Program-made: the position numbers and the translations under genes | Shown: positions 44,932 through 53,208 of the stretch, one piece after another | How the letters are laid out: every line of letters begins with the position of its first letter | Position numbering within the stretch: the stretch's first letter is position 1 | Assembly (NCBI GenBank): GCA_947500845.1 | Contig: CANMTP010000006.1 | Span: 62,001-126,000, forward strand | Length of the DNA stretch: 64,000 nt | Reading direction: 5' to 3' | Origin: an uncultured Aquimarina sp. | GTDB lineage: Bacteria > Bacteroidota > Bacteroidia > Flavobacteriales > Flavobacteriaceae | The notes under the pieces: generated by a model | Databases searched by the model: none | What the model was told of the DNA's origin: nothing | What the model saw: only the letters and a program-made list of their open reading frames with translations

Positions 44932-45215
44932 GATATAAATTAGGGGTTGAAAAACTAAAGTAATAAAATAAATTTATAACAATGACTATTATTGTACCAA
45001 AGAGCTATATTGTATACGATTTTTTTTCTTTTCATGATATTTTTAGAATTGAAACAATAGTTTTTATAATGTTTAATATAATATTAATCAATGATTTATG
45101 ATCATTTATTAAAAGTTTTACTTCATATTAAAAGATTCATATTCATTTTCAATATTCACTCCTTATCCTATTTCTTAAGATAAAAAAAAATTTTTTACTC
45201 CTATTACCTTTTTTT

Positions 45216-45237
45216 AAAGTATATTGGTTTGTATTTT
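45216..45237. promoter_or_regulatory. operator-like inverted repeat, site 1
   Basis: AAAGTATA, six-base spacer, TGTATTTT (right arm 6 of 8 to the consensus TATACTTT). First of four sites of the same build upstream of the HipBA-like operon. Confidence 0.55.
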
Positions 45238-45256
45238 AAATTTTTTTAAGTTAATT

Positions 45257-45278
45257 AGGGTATAGTATAATATACTTT
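45257..45278. promoter_or_regulatory. operator-like inverted repeat, site 2
   Basis: AGGGTATA, six-base spacer, TATACTTT (left arm 6 of 8). Sits 3 bp before the -7 box, where it would cover the -33 region. Confidence 0.6.
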
Positions 45279-45281
45279 AAT

Positions 45282-45289
45282 TATATTTG
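45282..45289 (+). promoter_or_regulatory. -7 promoter box for HipBA-like operon
   Basis: TATATTTG, exact TAnnTTTG match, between operator sites 2 and 3. Predicts a start near 45294 and a leader of about 85 bases containing sites 3 and 4. Confidence 0.55.
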
Positions 45290-45304
45290 TGTCTTACTTT
45301 GTTT

Positions 45305-45326
45305 AAAGTATATATAGTTATACGTA
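45305..45326. promoter_or_regulatory. operator-like inverted repeat, site 3
   Basis: AAAGTATA, six-base spacer, TATACGTA (right arm 6 of 8). Confidence 0.6.
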
Positions 45327-45344
45327 GTTTTTAAATAATTACAC

Positions 45345-45366
45345 AAAGTATATTAATTTATACTTT
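45345..45366. promoter_or_regulatory. operator-like inverted repeat, site 4 (perfect)
   Basis: AAAGTATA, spacer TTAATT, TATACTTT: both arms perfect, ending 15 bp before the ATG of the hipB-like gene. Confidence 0.7.
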
Positions 45367-45381
45367 AATATCTTTATAGAA

Positions 45382-45711
45382 ATGAGTTTAAATAATCTTT
45401 CAGACGAACAAGTGCTGTTGGAAATTACCCAAAGGGTGAAGCAACGGAGACTTAATTTAAACATCACCCAGGAAGAACTTTCCAAAAGGGCAGGAGTTCA
45501 TGTACAGACCGTTAAGAATTTTGAATCTGGAAGAACTACGACTTTGCTAACATTTATTCAAATCTTAAGAGCATTTGGGGATCTTGATTCGTTAGATGCT
45601 TTTCTTCCGGATCCCGGAATAAGTCCAATAGAATTGCTTAAGCTTAAAGGAAAAGAACGAGAACGAGCATCACGAAGTTCTAAAGATCAAAATGAAAATC
45701 CGACATGGTAG
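45382..45711 (+). CDS. hipB: HipB-like antitoxin/regulator
   Basis: 109 residues. XRE-type helix-turn-helix at about 15-70 (TQRVKQRRLNLNITQEELSK; GVHVQTVKNFESGRTTTLLTF), then a charged tail that may contact HipA. It overlaps the hipA-like gene by 7 bp, the normal order antitoxin before kinase. It should repress its own operon; four operator-like repeats lie just upstream. The symbol is by analogy; sequence is far from the Escherichia coli HipB. Confidence 0.88.
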   Translation: MSLNNLSDEQVLLEITQRVKQRRLNLNITQEELSKRAGVHVQTVKNFESGRTTTLLTFIQILRAFGDLDSLDAFLPDPGISPIELLKLKGKERERASRSSKDQNENPTW

Positions 45712-46991
45712 ACGTAATCAAAATTATGCTTTGGGAAGAAGAATTGGGGGCATTAAGTTGGGATAGCACCAGAAACTTTGCATCTTTTGAGTTTTTTCCT
45801 TCATTTCTTAATAAAAATCTAGATGTTTCTCCCATACACATGCCCATACGATCTTCCGATAGAAAAATATATAGCTTCCCTAATCTGAATCAGGAAACCT
45901 ATAAAGGATTGCCAGGAATGTTGTCTGATGTTTTGCCCGATGACTTTGGAAACCGTCTTATTGATCAATGGTTGGTGCTTAACAATATTCCTAAATCAGA
46001 ATTTACTCCGTTGGACAGATTATGTTATATCGGAACGAGAGGAATGGGTGCTCTTGAATTTCAACCGGCAAAAAATATAGGACATAAAGAAACTACATCC
46101 CTTGATGTGGATAAGCTGGCAGAATTAGCAGAGAAGATTCTTAACACTCGAGAAAAACTTCAGCTCAACCTTTCTGAGACCGAACATCTTAATGAATTGA
46201 TCAAAGTAGGAACGTCTGCAGGAGGGCAAAGAGCCAAAGCAATTATAGCCTATAATCCGGAAACGCAAGAAATCAGATCTGGACAAGCTAAAGCTCCAAA
46301 AGGATACGATCATTATATTTTTAAGTTTGACGGAGTAAATGATACGTCATTAGGGGATCCACTTGGCTATGGCAGAATTGAGTATGCCTATTATCTAATG
46401 GCATTAGATTGCGGGATAAACATGGAAAAATCCTTACTTTTTGAAGAACATAATCGTGCGCATTTCATGACAAAACGTTTTGATCGAGTGGGTGACAATC
46501 AAAAGGTGCATATGCAAACATTATGTTCTTTGGCGCATTTTGATTATAAATCTCCAGGAGCATATTCTTATGAAAATGCTTTCGAGATCATGCGTCGACT
46601 TCGACTTCCGCATACCGATGCTATACAATTATACAAGAGAATGTTGTTTAATGTTATTGCCCGTAATCAAGATGATCATACTAAGAATATTTCATTTTTA
46701 ATGGATAAACAAGGAGTTTGGAAACTTTCTCCCGCTTATGACGTAACCTATTCTTATAATCCGATAGGAATCTGGACCAGTATGCATCAAATGTCATTAA
46801 ATGGTAAACGAGATGATTTTAACATGCAGGACTTGATTGCAATGGGAGATAAAATTAGTTATAAAAACAGTAAAGAAGCTATTCAGCAAATTACAGATGT
46901 TGTTACCAATTGGAATCAGTATGCTAGCAAAGCTGGTATTCCTAAGGAACAAGCAAATAAATTGGCTAAAGTATTTAGATTACATCTTTGA
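45705..46991 (+). CDS. hipA: HipA-family Ser/Thr kinase toxin
   Basis: 428 residues. In Escherichia coli HipA phosphorylates glutamyl-tRNA synthetase and causes growth arrest and persistence. Kinase marks are all visible: the G-rich loop GTSAGGQRAKA (169-179, with Ser171 at the place of the autophosphorylated Ser150 of Escherichia coli), KFD (Lys207), MTKRFDR (255-261), the catalytic RNQDDHTKN (Asp323, Asn328) and the metal Asp346 in SPAYDV. The N-terminal subdomain with LPGMLSDVLPDDFGN is also typical. So the kinase looks intact. Target not known. Confidence 0.92.
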   Translation: MVDVIKIMLWEEELGALSWDSTRNFASFEFFPSFLNKNLDVSPIHMPIRSSDRKIYSFPNLNQETYKGLPGMLSDVLPDDFGNRLIDQWLVLNNIPKSEFTPLDRLCYIGTRGMGALEFQPAKNIGHKETTSLDVDKLAELAEKILNTREKLQLNLSETEHLNELIKVGTSAGGQRAKAIIAYNPETQEIRSGQAKAPKGYDHYIFKFDGVNDTSLGDPLGYGRIEYAYYLMALDCGINMEKSLLFEEHNRAHFMTKRFDRVGDNQKVHMQTLCSLAHFDYKSPGAYSYENAFEIMRRLRLPHTDAIQLYKRMLFNVIARNQDDHTKNISFLMDKQGVWKLSPAYDVTYSYNPIGIWTSMHQMSLNGKRDDFNMQDLIAMGDKISYKNSKEAIQQITDVVTNWNQYASKAGIPKEQANKLAKVFRLHL

Positions 46992-47005
46992 TCATAATCA
47001 GATAG

Positions 47006-47836
47006 ATGAAAAAAGCCATATACTACATGCTTTTAAGCGCAGTGTCTTTTACAGGAATGAACCTGCTTGTAAAATATTTGGCACATTTTGGCGGTGGACA
47101 ATTAGTTCTTTTTCGAGCCTTTGGGTCTCTGTTTTTTACAATGAGCTTTTTATTATGGCATAAAATTCCAATTTTTGGGAATCAAATAAACTTATTGATA
47201 TATAGAGGGCTGGCAGGGGTGACCTCTATGGCATTGTTCTTTATGTCTGTCCACTACCTACCCATAGGTTCTGCAGTATCTTTACGTTATATAGCACCAA
47301 TCTTTGCAACAATTCTCGCAGTATTTTTCTTAAGGCAACGAGTAAAACCAATACAATGGTTATTTTTTTTGATGGCCTTTGGTGGAGTGTTAATGATCAA
47401 AGGCTTTGATACGAACATTGATACTATTGGGTTACTTCTAGTATTAGGATCTGCATTATTTAGTGGGGTCGTGTATGTTCTTATTAACAAAATAGGTCAT
47501 AGGGATCATCCGGTAGTTATTGTGAATTATTTTATGTGGATTTCTGTAACTGTAGGTGCCGTATTATCGATATTCAACTGGACTACTCCTGTTGGTATAG
47601 AGTGGTTTTTGCTACTTAGTTTAGGAATTTTTGGATATTTCGGACAATTATTTATGACTAAAGCTTTTCAATCCCAGGCGACCCATAAGATTGTATCTCT
47701 AAAATATATAGAAGTCATCTTTACTATGATAGCCGGTGTTTTCTTGTTTACCGATGTATATCCGTTTTTGAGTCTAGTAGGAACACTACTAGTTATAGCA
47801 GGTCTGATTCTAAATATTTGGTATAGAAATAAATAG
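47006..47836 (+). CDS. DMT-superfamily (EamA) transporter
   Basis: 276 residues, ten transmembrane segments in two EamA repeats (IYYMLLSAVSFTGMNLLVKY as the first; LLLVLGSALFSGVVYVLIN opening the second). Exporters of amino acids or other metabolites have this fold; substrate unknown. Begins 15 bp after hipA and may be part of the same transcript, though a functional link is not expected. Confidence 0.87.
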   Translation: MKKAIYYMLLSAVSFTGMNLLVKYLAHFGGGQLVLFRAFGSLFFTMSFLLWHKIPIFGNQINLLIYRGLAGVTSMALFFMSVHYLPIGSAVSLRYIAPIFATILAVFFLRQRVKPIQWLFFLMAFGGVLMIKGFDTNIDTIGLLLVLGSALFSGVVYVLINKIGHRDHPVVIVNYFMWISVTVGAVLSIFNWTTPVGIEWFLLLSLGIFGYFGQLFMTKAFQSQATHKIVSLKYIEVIFTMIAGVFLFTDVYPFLSLVGTLLVIAGLILNIWYRNK

Positions 47837-47869
47837 GGCAAGACCAGAAAACTCTAAGAAGGCATCTGT

Positions 47870-48121
47870 TTAAGAAAAATCTTCTCGTAGATAGAACATA
47901 ATCTTTGCCTTATCACTAAAACTTTTTATCGTAATAATTTCTCCTGTTAGTTTATTGTAAATAACCTCTGCAAATAAGAGATCAATGTAGAAAATACTAT
48001 ATTGAAAATCACGATTTTTATCGTCTATGGTAAATAAATGAATACCACGATTCCAAATATCTTTATACTTTAGATCTAATTGTCGAGCATTGAATTGTTG
48101 CTCCAAAGTAATTTTGTGCAT
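47870..48121 (-). CDS. small hypothetical protein
   Basis: 83 residues, not recognised. No signal or membrane segment. Alternating strand-like segments (DKNRDFQYSIFYIDLLFAEV; KLTGEIITIKSFS) with a basic start; possibly a small beta-rich domain. It lies downstream of the FRG-domain gene on the same strand with 121 bp between them that hold an inverted repeat. Confidence 0.55.
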   Translation of the reverse strand: MHKITLEQQFNARQLDLKYKDIWNRGIHLFTIDDKNRDFQYSIFYIDLLFAEVIYNKLTGEIITIKSFSDKAKIMFYLREDFS

Positions 48122-48172
48122 AAGCGATCAATTTTAAATAAGGGGTGCCCTAAACTACGGAAAACCCGTAAT

Positions 48173-48196
48173 TTATCCAAATAATTTTTTGGATAA
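48173..48196. repeat. inverted repeat between FRG gene and small ORF
   Basis: TTATCCAAA, six bases, TTTGGATAA: perfect 9-bp arms. No U-tract follows on the minus strand. It could be an operator or a weak terminator. Confidence 0.45.
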
Positions 48197-48242
48197 CAAA
48201 AAAATAAACATCACTTGGGTTATAAATAAAAAATAGCTTGGG

Positions 48243-48911
48243 TTAGTACATCTTTGTTTCGAGCCATTTCAAATCCCTGGCAACTCCTTCCAAACCTGGA
48301 TATAATAATCGCTGATTAACACCGTATTTAAACAGGGTTTTTTTGATCATGGACTTTAATTTTTTAGGAATAATTACCTTTTTGACCTTTTCGTGCTCAA
48401 AGGGGATATCAGGAGTATGATGAACAGTAAATAAACCTGCTTGATTTTGTATTCTTGCAGAAATATAAGGAGGTCTGTATTTATAAACCCTATCAAGTTT
48501 ATAAGGACTGGTTTTATCAGGATCTTGTATTGTAGAACATCCAGAAAGAATATATATAGCACTATCATGATCTGGATTTGATTCAACAGCAAAATATGTT
48601 GATACCAATGGATTATAACTCCAATCCAATAATCGTGTCGGTAACCCATAGTGTTGTGCCACCGCCAGCCATTCTAATTCATTATTTGGTTTATGCTCAA
48701 GATAAGGTATTGAAGATTCCTTAAAAAGCTTTATGAGTCTTGCTTCTAATCGCTCAATGGGTTTACCCATGGCAGATTCACAACGCCCTAATGAGGTAAT
48801 GAGCTCATATGAGATTTTTGAAGCTCCTCTATATACAAAATTTTGACCTGCCTTTTGACTTTCGAAGGTCTCTAGTAACTCATCAAATTTTTTTATTTCT
48901 ATTGTCTCCAT
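48243..48911 (-). CDS. FRG-domain protein
   Basis: 222 residues from the ATG at 48911 (a GTG two codons earlier is less likely). The FRG domain shows NFVYRGASKISYELITSLGR at the start, then ELEWLAVAQHYGLPTRLLDWSYNP and LVSTYFAVES, the motifs that define the family. FRG-domain proteins are widespread in bacteria and phage-like islands; activity is unproven, with ADP-ribosylation-type or nuclease roles only guessed. Next to the HipBA module, so it may be part of an accessory stress or defence patch. Confidence 0.85.
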   Translation of the reverse strand: METIEIKKFDELLETFESQKAGQNFVYRGASKISYELITSLGRCESAMGKPIERLEARLIKLFKESSIPYLEHKPNNELEWLAVAQHYGLPTRLLDWSYNPLVSTYFAVESNPDHDSAIYILSGCSTIQDPDKTSPYKLDRVYKYRPPYISARIQNQAGLFTVHHTPDIPFEHEKVKKVIIPKKLKSMIKKTLFKYGVNQRLLYPGLEGVARDLKWLETKMY

Positions 48912-49085
48912 AGTCACCCTAAAGATATAATTTTTAAAGAATACAAAACATGATTTGCGATGAAGTTTGAAGTATTAACAGAATTTTTATGGGATACAAT
49001 TATTCTTTAATTTCAAACAGAAATGAGTTAAGACAAATGGTATATAAGCACATTAATTTATCTGCATTGTTTTTACTTTGTATAA

Positions 49086-49093
49086 TATCTTTG
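49086..49093 (+). promoter_or_regulatory. -7 promoter box for alcohol dehydrogenase gene
   Basis: TATCTTTG, exact TAnnTTTG match, about 100 bases before the ATG; a TTG near 49068 could be a -33 element. Confidence 0.45.
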
Positions 49094-49193
49094 AATTATA
49101 CAGGTAAAAATCGTTGGGAAGACTATAGAAATTTATGATACAAAAATGTATCTTATAATCATCGAGTAAATATTGATAAAATTGATAGAAAGC

Positions 49194-50216
49194 ATGATAG
49201 AAATAAAAGCATACGGAACTGAAGGTGAAAAAGAAAATCTTAAAACAATGTCGATAGAAAGAAGAGAAATTCTTGATGATGATGTACATATCGATATTTT
49301 ATATTGCGGAGTTTGTCATAGTGATATTCACGCTGCGAAAAATGATTGGAATAATACCAAGTATCCTTTAGTACCCGGTCACGAAATTATCGGAAGAGTA
49401 TTAAAAGTTGGTAACAAGGTTAAAAACTTTAAAAAAGGAGATGTAGTAGGAGTAGGCTGTATGGTAGACTCGTGTCAACAATGTAGCGCCTGCAAAGATG
49501 ATTTAGAACAATTTTGTGAAAAAGGTATGGTGGGTACGTATAACGGTAAAAATAAGCATACTGAAAAGCAAACTTTTGGTGGGTATTCTACCGATATTAT
49601 CGTTCGCGAAGACTTTGTTCTCAAAATTCCCGAAAATCTTGACTTAGAAGCCGTTGCACCTTTGTTGTGTGCAGGTATTACAACATACTCGCCTTTGAGC
49701 CACTGGAATATTAAAAAAGGAGACAAAGTAGGTATTATTGGTCTTGGAGGCTTAGGGCACATGGGGATCAAGTTCGCTCATGCTATGGGTGCAGAAACAT
49801 ATATGATAACAACTTCACCAGGAAAAGCAAATGACGCAAAAAGACTGGGCGCAGATTCAGTATTGATTTCTACAAAAGATGATGAGATGAAAAAACATGC
49901 GAATTCTTTTGATTTTTTGTTGAATACTGTTCCGGTTAAGCATAATATCAATCCATATTTAAAATTGCTGAAACGAGATAGTACTATGGTAATGGTTGGC
50001 GCTATCGAACCTTTAGAACCTATGAATGGAGGAAATCTGATCATGGGAAGAAAAAGAGTTGCAGGATCGTTAATAGGAGGAATTAAAGAGACCCAGGAAA
50101 TGCTTGATTTTTGCGGAGAGAATGATATTGTTTGTGATGTTGAAATGATTGATATGCAAGAAATAAACAATGCTTTTGATCGCGTCACAAATAATGATGT
50201 TAAATTTTGTTATTGA
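49194..50216 (+). CDS. zinc-dependent alcohol dehydrogenase (CAD/YahK type), C-terminus frameshifted
   Basis: 340 residues from the ATG at 49194 (a TTG seven codons upstream is not needed). Catalytic zinc ligands are in CGVCHSD and GHE; the structural zinc site is CMVDSCQQCSACKDDLEQFC; NAD(P) site GLGGLGHMGIKFA. YahK-like enzymes reduce aldehydes with NADPH. The frame ends early with NNDVKFCY. The expected last strand (FVIDMKSLKN) is present in another frame directly after, at 50206-50235, with TAG at 50236. The usual text VKYRFVIDM fits if five bases were lost in the AAAT..TTT stretch near 50205. The enzyme may be impaired, or the sequence wrong. Confidence 0.88.
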   Translation: MIEIKAYGTEGEKENLKTMSIERREILDDDVHIDILYCGVCHSDIHAAKNDWNNTKYPLVPGHEIIGRVLKVGNKVKNFKKGDVVGVGCMVDSCQQCSACKDDLEQFCEKGMVGTYNGKNKHTEKQTFGGYSTDIIVREDFVLKIPENLDLEAVAPLLCAGITTYSPLSHWNIKKGDKVGIIGLGGLGHMGIKFAHAMGAETYMITTSPGKANDAKRLGADSVLISTKDDEMKKHANSFDFLLNTVPVKHNINPYLKLLKRDSTMVMVGAIEPLEPMNGGNLIMGRKRVAGSLIGGIKETQEMLDFCGENDIVCDVEMIDMQEINNAFDRVTNNDVKFCY

Positions 50217-50297
50217 TATGAAAAGTCTGAAGAATTAGAAATATACCTAGAAAATGATTTTGGATAAACAATAGATTGAGAATCAAACAAAATAGCT

Positions 50298-51413
50298 ATG
50301 AAAAATATGAAATTGTTAACACCCCATACTATGGGCGATTTAGAATTACCAAATAGGGCTGTAATGGCTCCTATGACAAGGAATCGAGCAGTAAATGATG
50401 AAAATTCGGCAACAGAACTACATGCCGAGTATTATGCACAGCGAGCTACTGCTGGATTGATCATTACTGAAGGATCACAGGTTTCAAAAAGAGCTGTGGG
50501 TTATATCAATACCGCAGGAATTCATTCCCAGGAACAGGTAGATGGATGGAAAAAAGTAACCAAAGCTGTTCATGATGCAGGTGGTCGAATATTTATCCAA
50601 TTATGGCACGTAGGGCGCATTTCGCATCCCGATTTTCATGATGGGGATTTACCTTTAGCACCTTCTGCTATTAATCCAAATGCACAAGCCTATACAGAAG
50701 ATGGTTTTAAGGATACTGTTACTCCAAAAGCTATGACGCTCGAAGAGATTAAAATCACCGTTAATGATTTTAAACAGGCTGCAAAAAATGCCATCGAGGC
50801 AGGTTTTGATGGTGTCGAAATACATTCTTCTAATGGATACCTTTTCCATCAATTTTTTAATAGAACAAGTAACACAAGAGAAGACCAATACGGAGGAAGT
50901 CGCGAGAATCGAGCCAGATTATTTTTTGAAGTATTAGAAGCCGTAAAACAAGTTGTTCCCGAAAATAGAATAGGAGCCCGCTTTAATCCATCTTTACACA
51001 ATATTTTTGGAACAACTATGGATGAAGAAACCATTCCTACATTTGACTATATTATCGAGCGATTGGATAAAGAATATGATTTGGCATATATTCACTTGTC
51101 CGAGCCTTTTAATGATGTGTCTGATGTTCCGTACGCAGAAGAACATATTGCGAAGCGATATCGCCCTAAGTATAAAGGAACTTTAATGATTAACTCTGGA
51201 TTTGATAAAGAGAAAGCCGAAAAGGTCATACGTGATGGAGATGCTGATCTGGTTTCATTTGGAAAATTATTTATTTCCAACCCTGATTTAGTTGGACGAT
51301 TTCGCGAGGATAAAGGGATGGCAGACTGGGATGAAAACACTTTTTATACGCCGGGTAAGGAAGGATATACAGATTATAAAGCCAAAACCAGGGATCTTAT
51401 ACCAAACCAGTAG
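50298..51413 (+). CDS. nemA: Old Yellow Enzyme-type alkene reductase
   Basis: 371 residues. FMN-dependent flavoprotein that reduces activated C=C bonds, nitro compounds or glycerol trinitrate-like molecules. Marks: LELPNRAVMAPMTRNRA, QLWHVGRISHP, AGFDGVEIHSSNGYLFHQFF, NTREDQYGGSRENRARLFFE and FGKLFISNPDL. The gene follows the alcohol dehydrogenase, a common pairing for removal of reactive aldehydes and enones, and may be in the same transcript. The symbol is by family (NemA/YqjM type), not proven orthology. Confidence 0.9.
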   Translation: MKNMKLLTPHTMGDLELPNRAVMAPMTRNRAVNDENSATELHAEYYAQRATAGLIITEGSQVSKRAVGYINTAGIHSQEQVDGWKKVTKAVHDAGGRIFIQLWHVGRISHPDFHDGDLPLAPSAINPNAQAYTEDGFKDTVTPKAMTLEEIKITVNDFKQAAKNAIEAGFDGVEIHSSNGYLFHQFFNRTSNTREDQYGGSRENRARLFFEVLEAVKQVVPENRIGARFNPSLHNIFGTTMDEETIPTFDYIIERLDKEYDLAYIHLSEPFNDVSDVPYAEEHIAKRYRPKYKGTLMINSGFDKEKAEKVIRDGDADLVSFGKLFISNPDLVGRFREDKGMADWDENTFYTPGKEGYTDYKAKTRDLIPNQ

Positions 51414-51433
51414 ACAAAGGCACATAAAAAAGA

Positions 51434-51561
51434 GGCTGTCTAGAAAGTCGTCATTCCGAGAGAAGCGAAGGAATCTGTTAAATTTAAGTTACTGATAAAC
51501 AGATTACTTCTCCGCTCAAAGGCGGATCGTAATGACGTTTTCTGATCCTTTAGAGACAGCC
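51434..51561. repeat. 128-bp imperfect palindromic repeat element
   Basis: Ends are GGCTGTCT and AGACAGCC; inner arms share CGTCATT-CGA and GAAG-AATCTGTT in inverted order. The motif (CGTCATTCCGAGAGAAGCGA) belongs to the GTCATTGCGAG-type intergenic repeats seen in many bacterial genomes. It fills the gap between two convergent genes, so it may also end transcription. No coding sequence. Confidence 0.7.
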
Positions 51562-51598
51562 CCAATTGTTTCATGGTTACAATATTTGAAACTTTACC

Positions 51599-52429
51599 TT
51601 AACGTTTCAAAAAGTCGATAAGAATTTTATTTAATTGCTTACTATGCGTAAGATTAAGACCATGAGGACCATTGTCGATGATCTCATAAGTATTGTTTGA
51701 AATACCTTTTGCGGCTTGTTCTGCAGAGGTTTCTATAGGTACTATGTTATCGGCATTTCCGTGTACGATTAATGTGGGTACGGTAACATTGCTAAGTTCT
51801 TTTCTGAAATCTGTTTCTGCCCAGGATTTTGCTGCCTCTATAGTTGCCCTAGGTGACGCAAATGAAGCTATAGACCAATCATAATGAAGCTGTGACTCGC
51901 TTATAGTATCTTTATGGTCATCATAGTTATAAAAATCCTTATGAAAATTTTTCAAGAACCCTACGCGATCAGTTTCCAAAGCATCCATGATACCTTCAAG
52001 ATCTTTTTGAGGCACCCCATTTGAATTATCGTCTTTCTGAGGTACTAATGGAATTATCGAGCTTATCAAGGCGGCTTTACTAATCTTACCGGCTCCATAA
52101 TCAGTTAGATAACGAACAACCTCACCACCACCCATAGAAAAGCCAACGATTGTACATTCTTCGAGCTCTAATTGTGTAATTATTTGATGTAAATCCGACG
52201 CTAAGCTTGAATAGTCATATCCGTTCCATGGTGCTGTAGAATCTCCAAAACCTCTGCGGTCATAGGTAATACATCTAAAACCAGCTTCTACAATCGCCCA
52301 AACTTGTTGTTCCCATGCTCTATGACTTAACGGCCAACCGTGAATAAGAATTACAGGTTTACCTGACCCGTAATCTTCAAAATAAATATCAATGTTTTCT
52401 TTGGGAGTTTCATGTGTTAAAAATGGCAT
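51599..52429 (-). CDS. alpha/beta hydrolase, non-haem chloroperoxidase-like
   Basis: 276 residues. Typical start ILIHGWPLSHRAWEQQV; nucleophile elbow GFSMGGGE, oxyanion region DRRGFGDSTAP, acid Asp in VHGNADNIVP and His in NGPHGLNLTH. This is the layout of the bacterial cofactor-free haloperoxidase/esterase group. True substrate unknown; most are esterases or perhydrolases. No signal peptide. Stands alone. Confidence 0.87.
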   Translation of the reverse strand: MPFLTHETPKENIDIYFEDYGSGKPVILIHGWPLSHRAWEQQVWAIVEAGFRCITYDRRGFGDSTAPWNGYDYSSLASDLHQIITQLELEECTIVGFSMGGGEVVRYLTDYGAGKISKAALISSIIPLVPQKDDNSNGVPQKDLEGIMDALETDRVGFLKNFHKDFYNYDDHKDTISESQLHYDWSIASFASPRATIEAAKSWAETDFRKELSNVTVPTLIVHGNADNIVPIETSAEQAAKGISNNTYEIIDNGPHGLNLTHSKQLNKILIDFLKR

Positions 52430-52467
52430 TCTTTATTTTTTAAATTATTAATTAAAATTTATATCAG

Positions 52468-52500
52468 TCTGTTGCCAAGGATGATTACTAGGTAACAGAC
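52468..52500. terminator. hairpin between hydrolase and small disordered gene
   Basis: GTCTGTTGCC pairs with GGTAACAGAC with one mismatch. No strong T-run, so a weak terminator at best. Position accurate to about one base. Confidence 0.35.
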
Positions 52501-52521
52501 AGAATTTACGTTATTCAGAAG

Positions 52522-52800
52522 CTAGAAATCTGAAGATTGTTCTAAATTTTCATTGCCAGATCCACCCTGACTATACAATTGGTTTTCTTCATCTTTCAAT
52601 TTGTTTTTACTATCCTTTGGTAGTGTTCTTCCTGGTACGTCTAGATCTTCACCTGCAAAATCTACTGGTTTTTCACGATTTCTTAAGAAATCATCACGTC
52701 CTCCGTCATTGCGAACATTTTGAACTTTATCTCCTAAGGCTTGCTTGTCACTTTCAGTAATGCTAGCATCATACGATGTGTTGGTTTCTTTCTTTTTCAT
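52522..52800 (-). CDS. small disordered hypothetical protein
   Basis: 92 residues, very hydrophilic and probably unstructured. Contains DKVQNVRNDGGRDDFLRNRE and DFAGEDLDVPGRTLPKD. Similar short acidic proteins with the 'DLDVPG' segment occur in other flavobacteria, so it is likely real, but no function is known. No signal peptide. Confidence 0.6.
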   Translation of the reverse strand: MKKKETNTSYDASITESDKQALGDKVQNVRNDGGRDDFLRNREKPVDFAGEDLDVPGRTLPKDSKNKLKDEENQLYSQGGSGNENLEQSSDF

Positions 52801-53208
52801 CTTTCATTTTTAAGTTAATATTCAAAGAGATTGATAAAACAACCCTTTCTTTTAAAAGTACATGATTTATAGTGCGTGTATTAACACTATCCGTTGAAAT
52901 GATAGTGCATTCACAATTTATAATAAAAAGAATGACCAAAACCCTTGATCAATGGGACATGAAATAAGTAATAGACATTAAAACATAACCGTGATGATCC
53001 CAAAATCTTCCAAAGGCAGTATTCTAAACCTTATGCATTAAGACACGTTGGTAGATTTATTGGAGAATAGTATTACGAAAGTGATAATAGTGTTATGAAG
53101 CCCTGGTTTAAGCTTGCTTTGCAGGTAAACCCATCGAGAATGGCAAGTCATTGTCTTTAAGGGAGCTGTATTAACTAAGTAAAAGGCATTAATCAAAAAA
53201 ATTATTGA
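52801..53208. other. gene-free gap
   Basis: I see no open frame worth reporting. The promoter of the small disordered gene should lie here. Confidence 0.4.

Noticed and set aside
49778-50188. 136-residue minus-strand ORF
   Set aside because: Shadow of the alcohol dehydrogenase gene.
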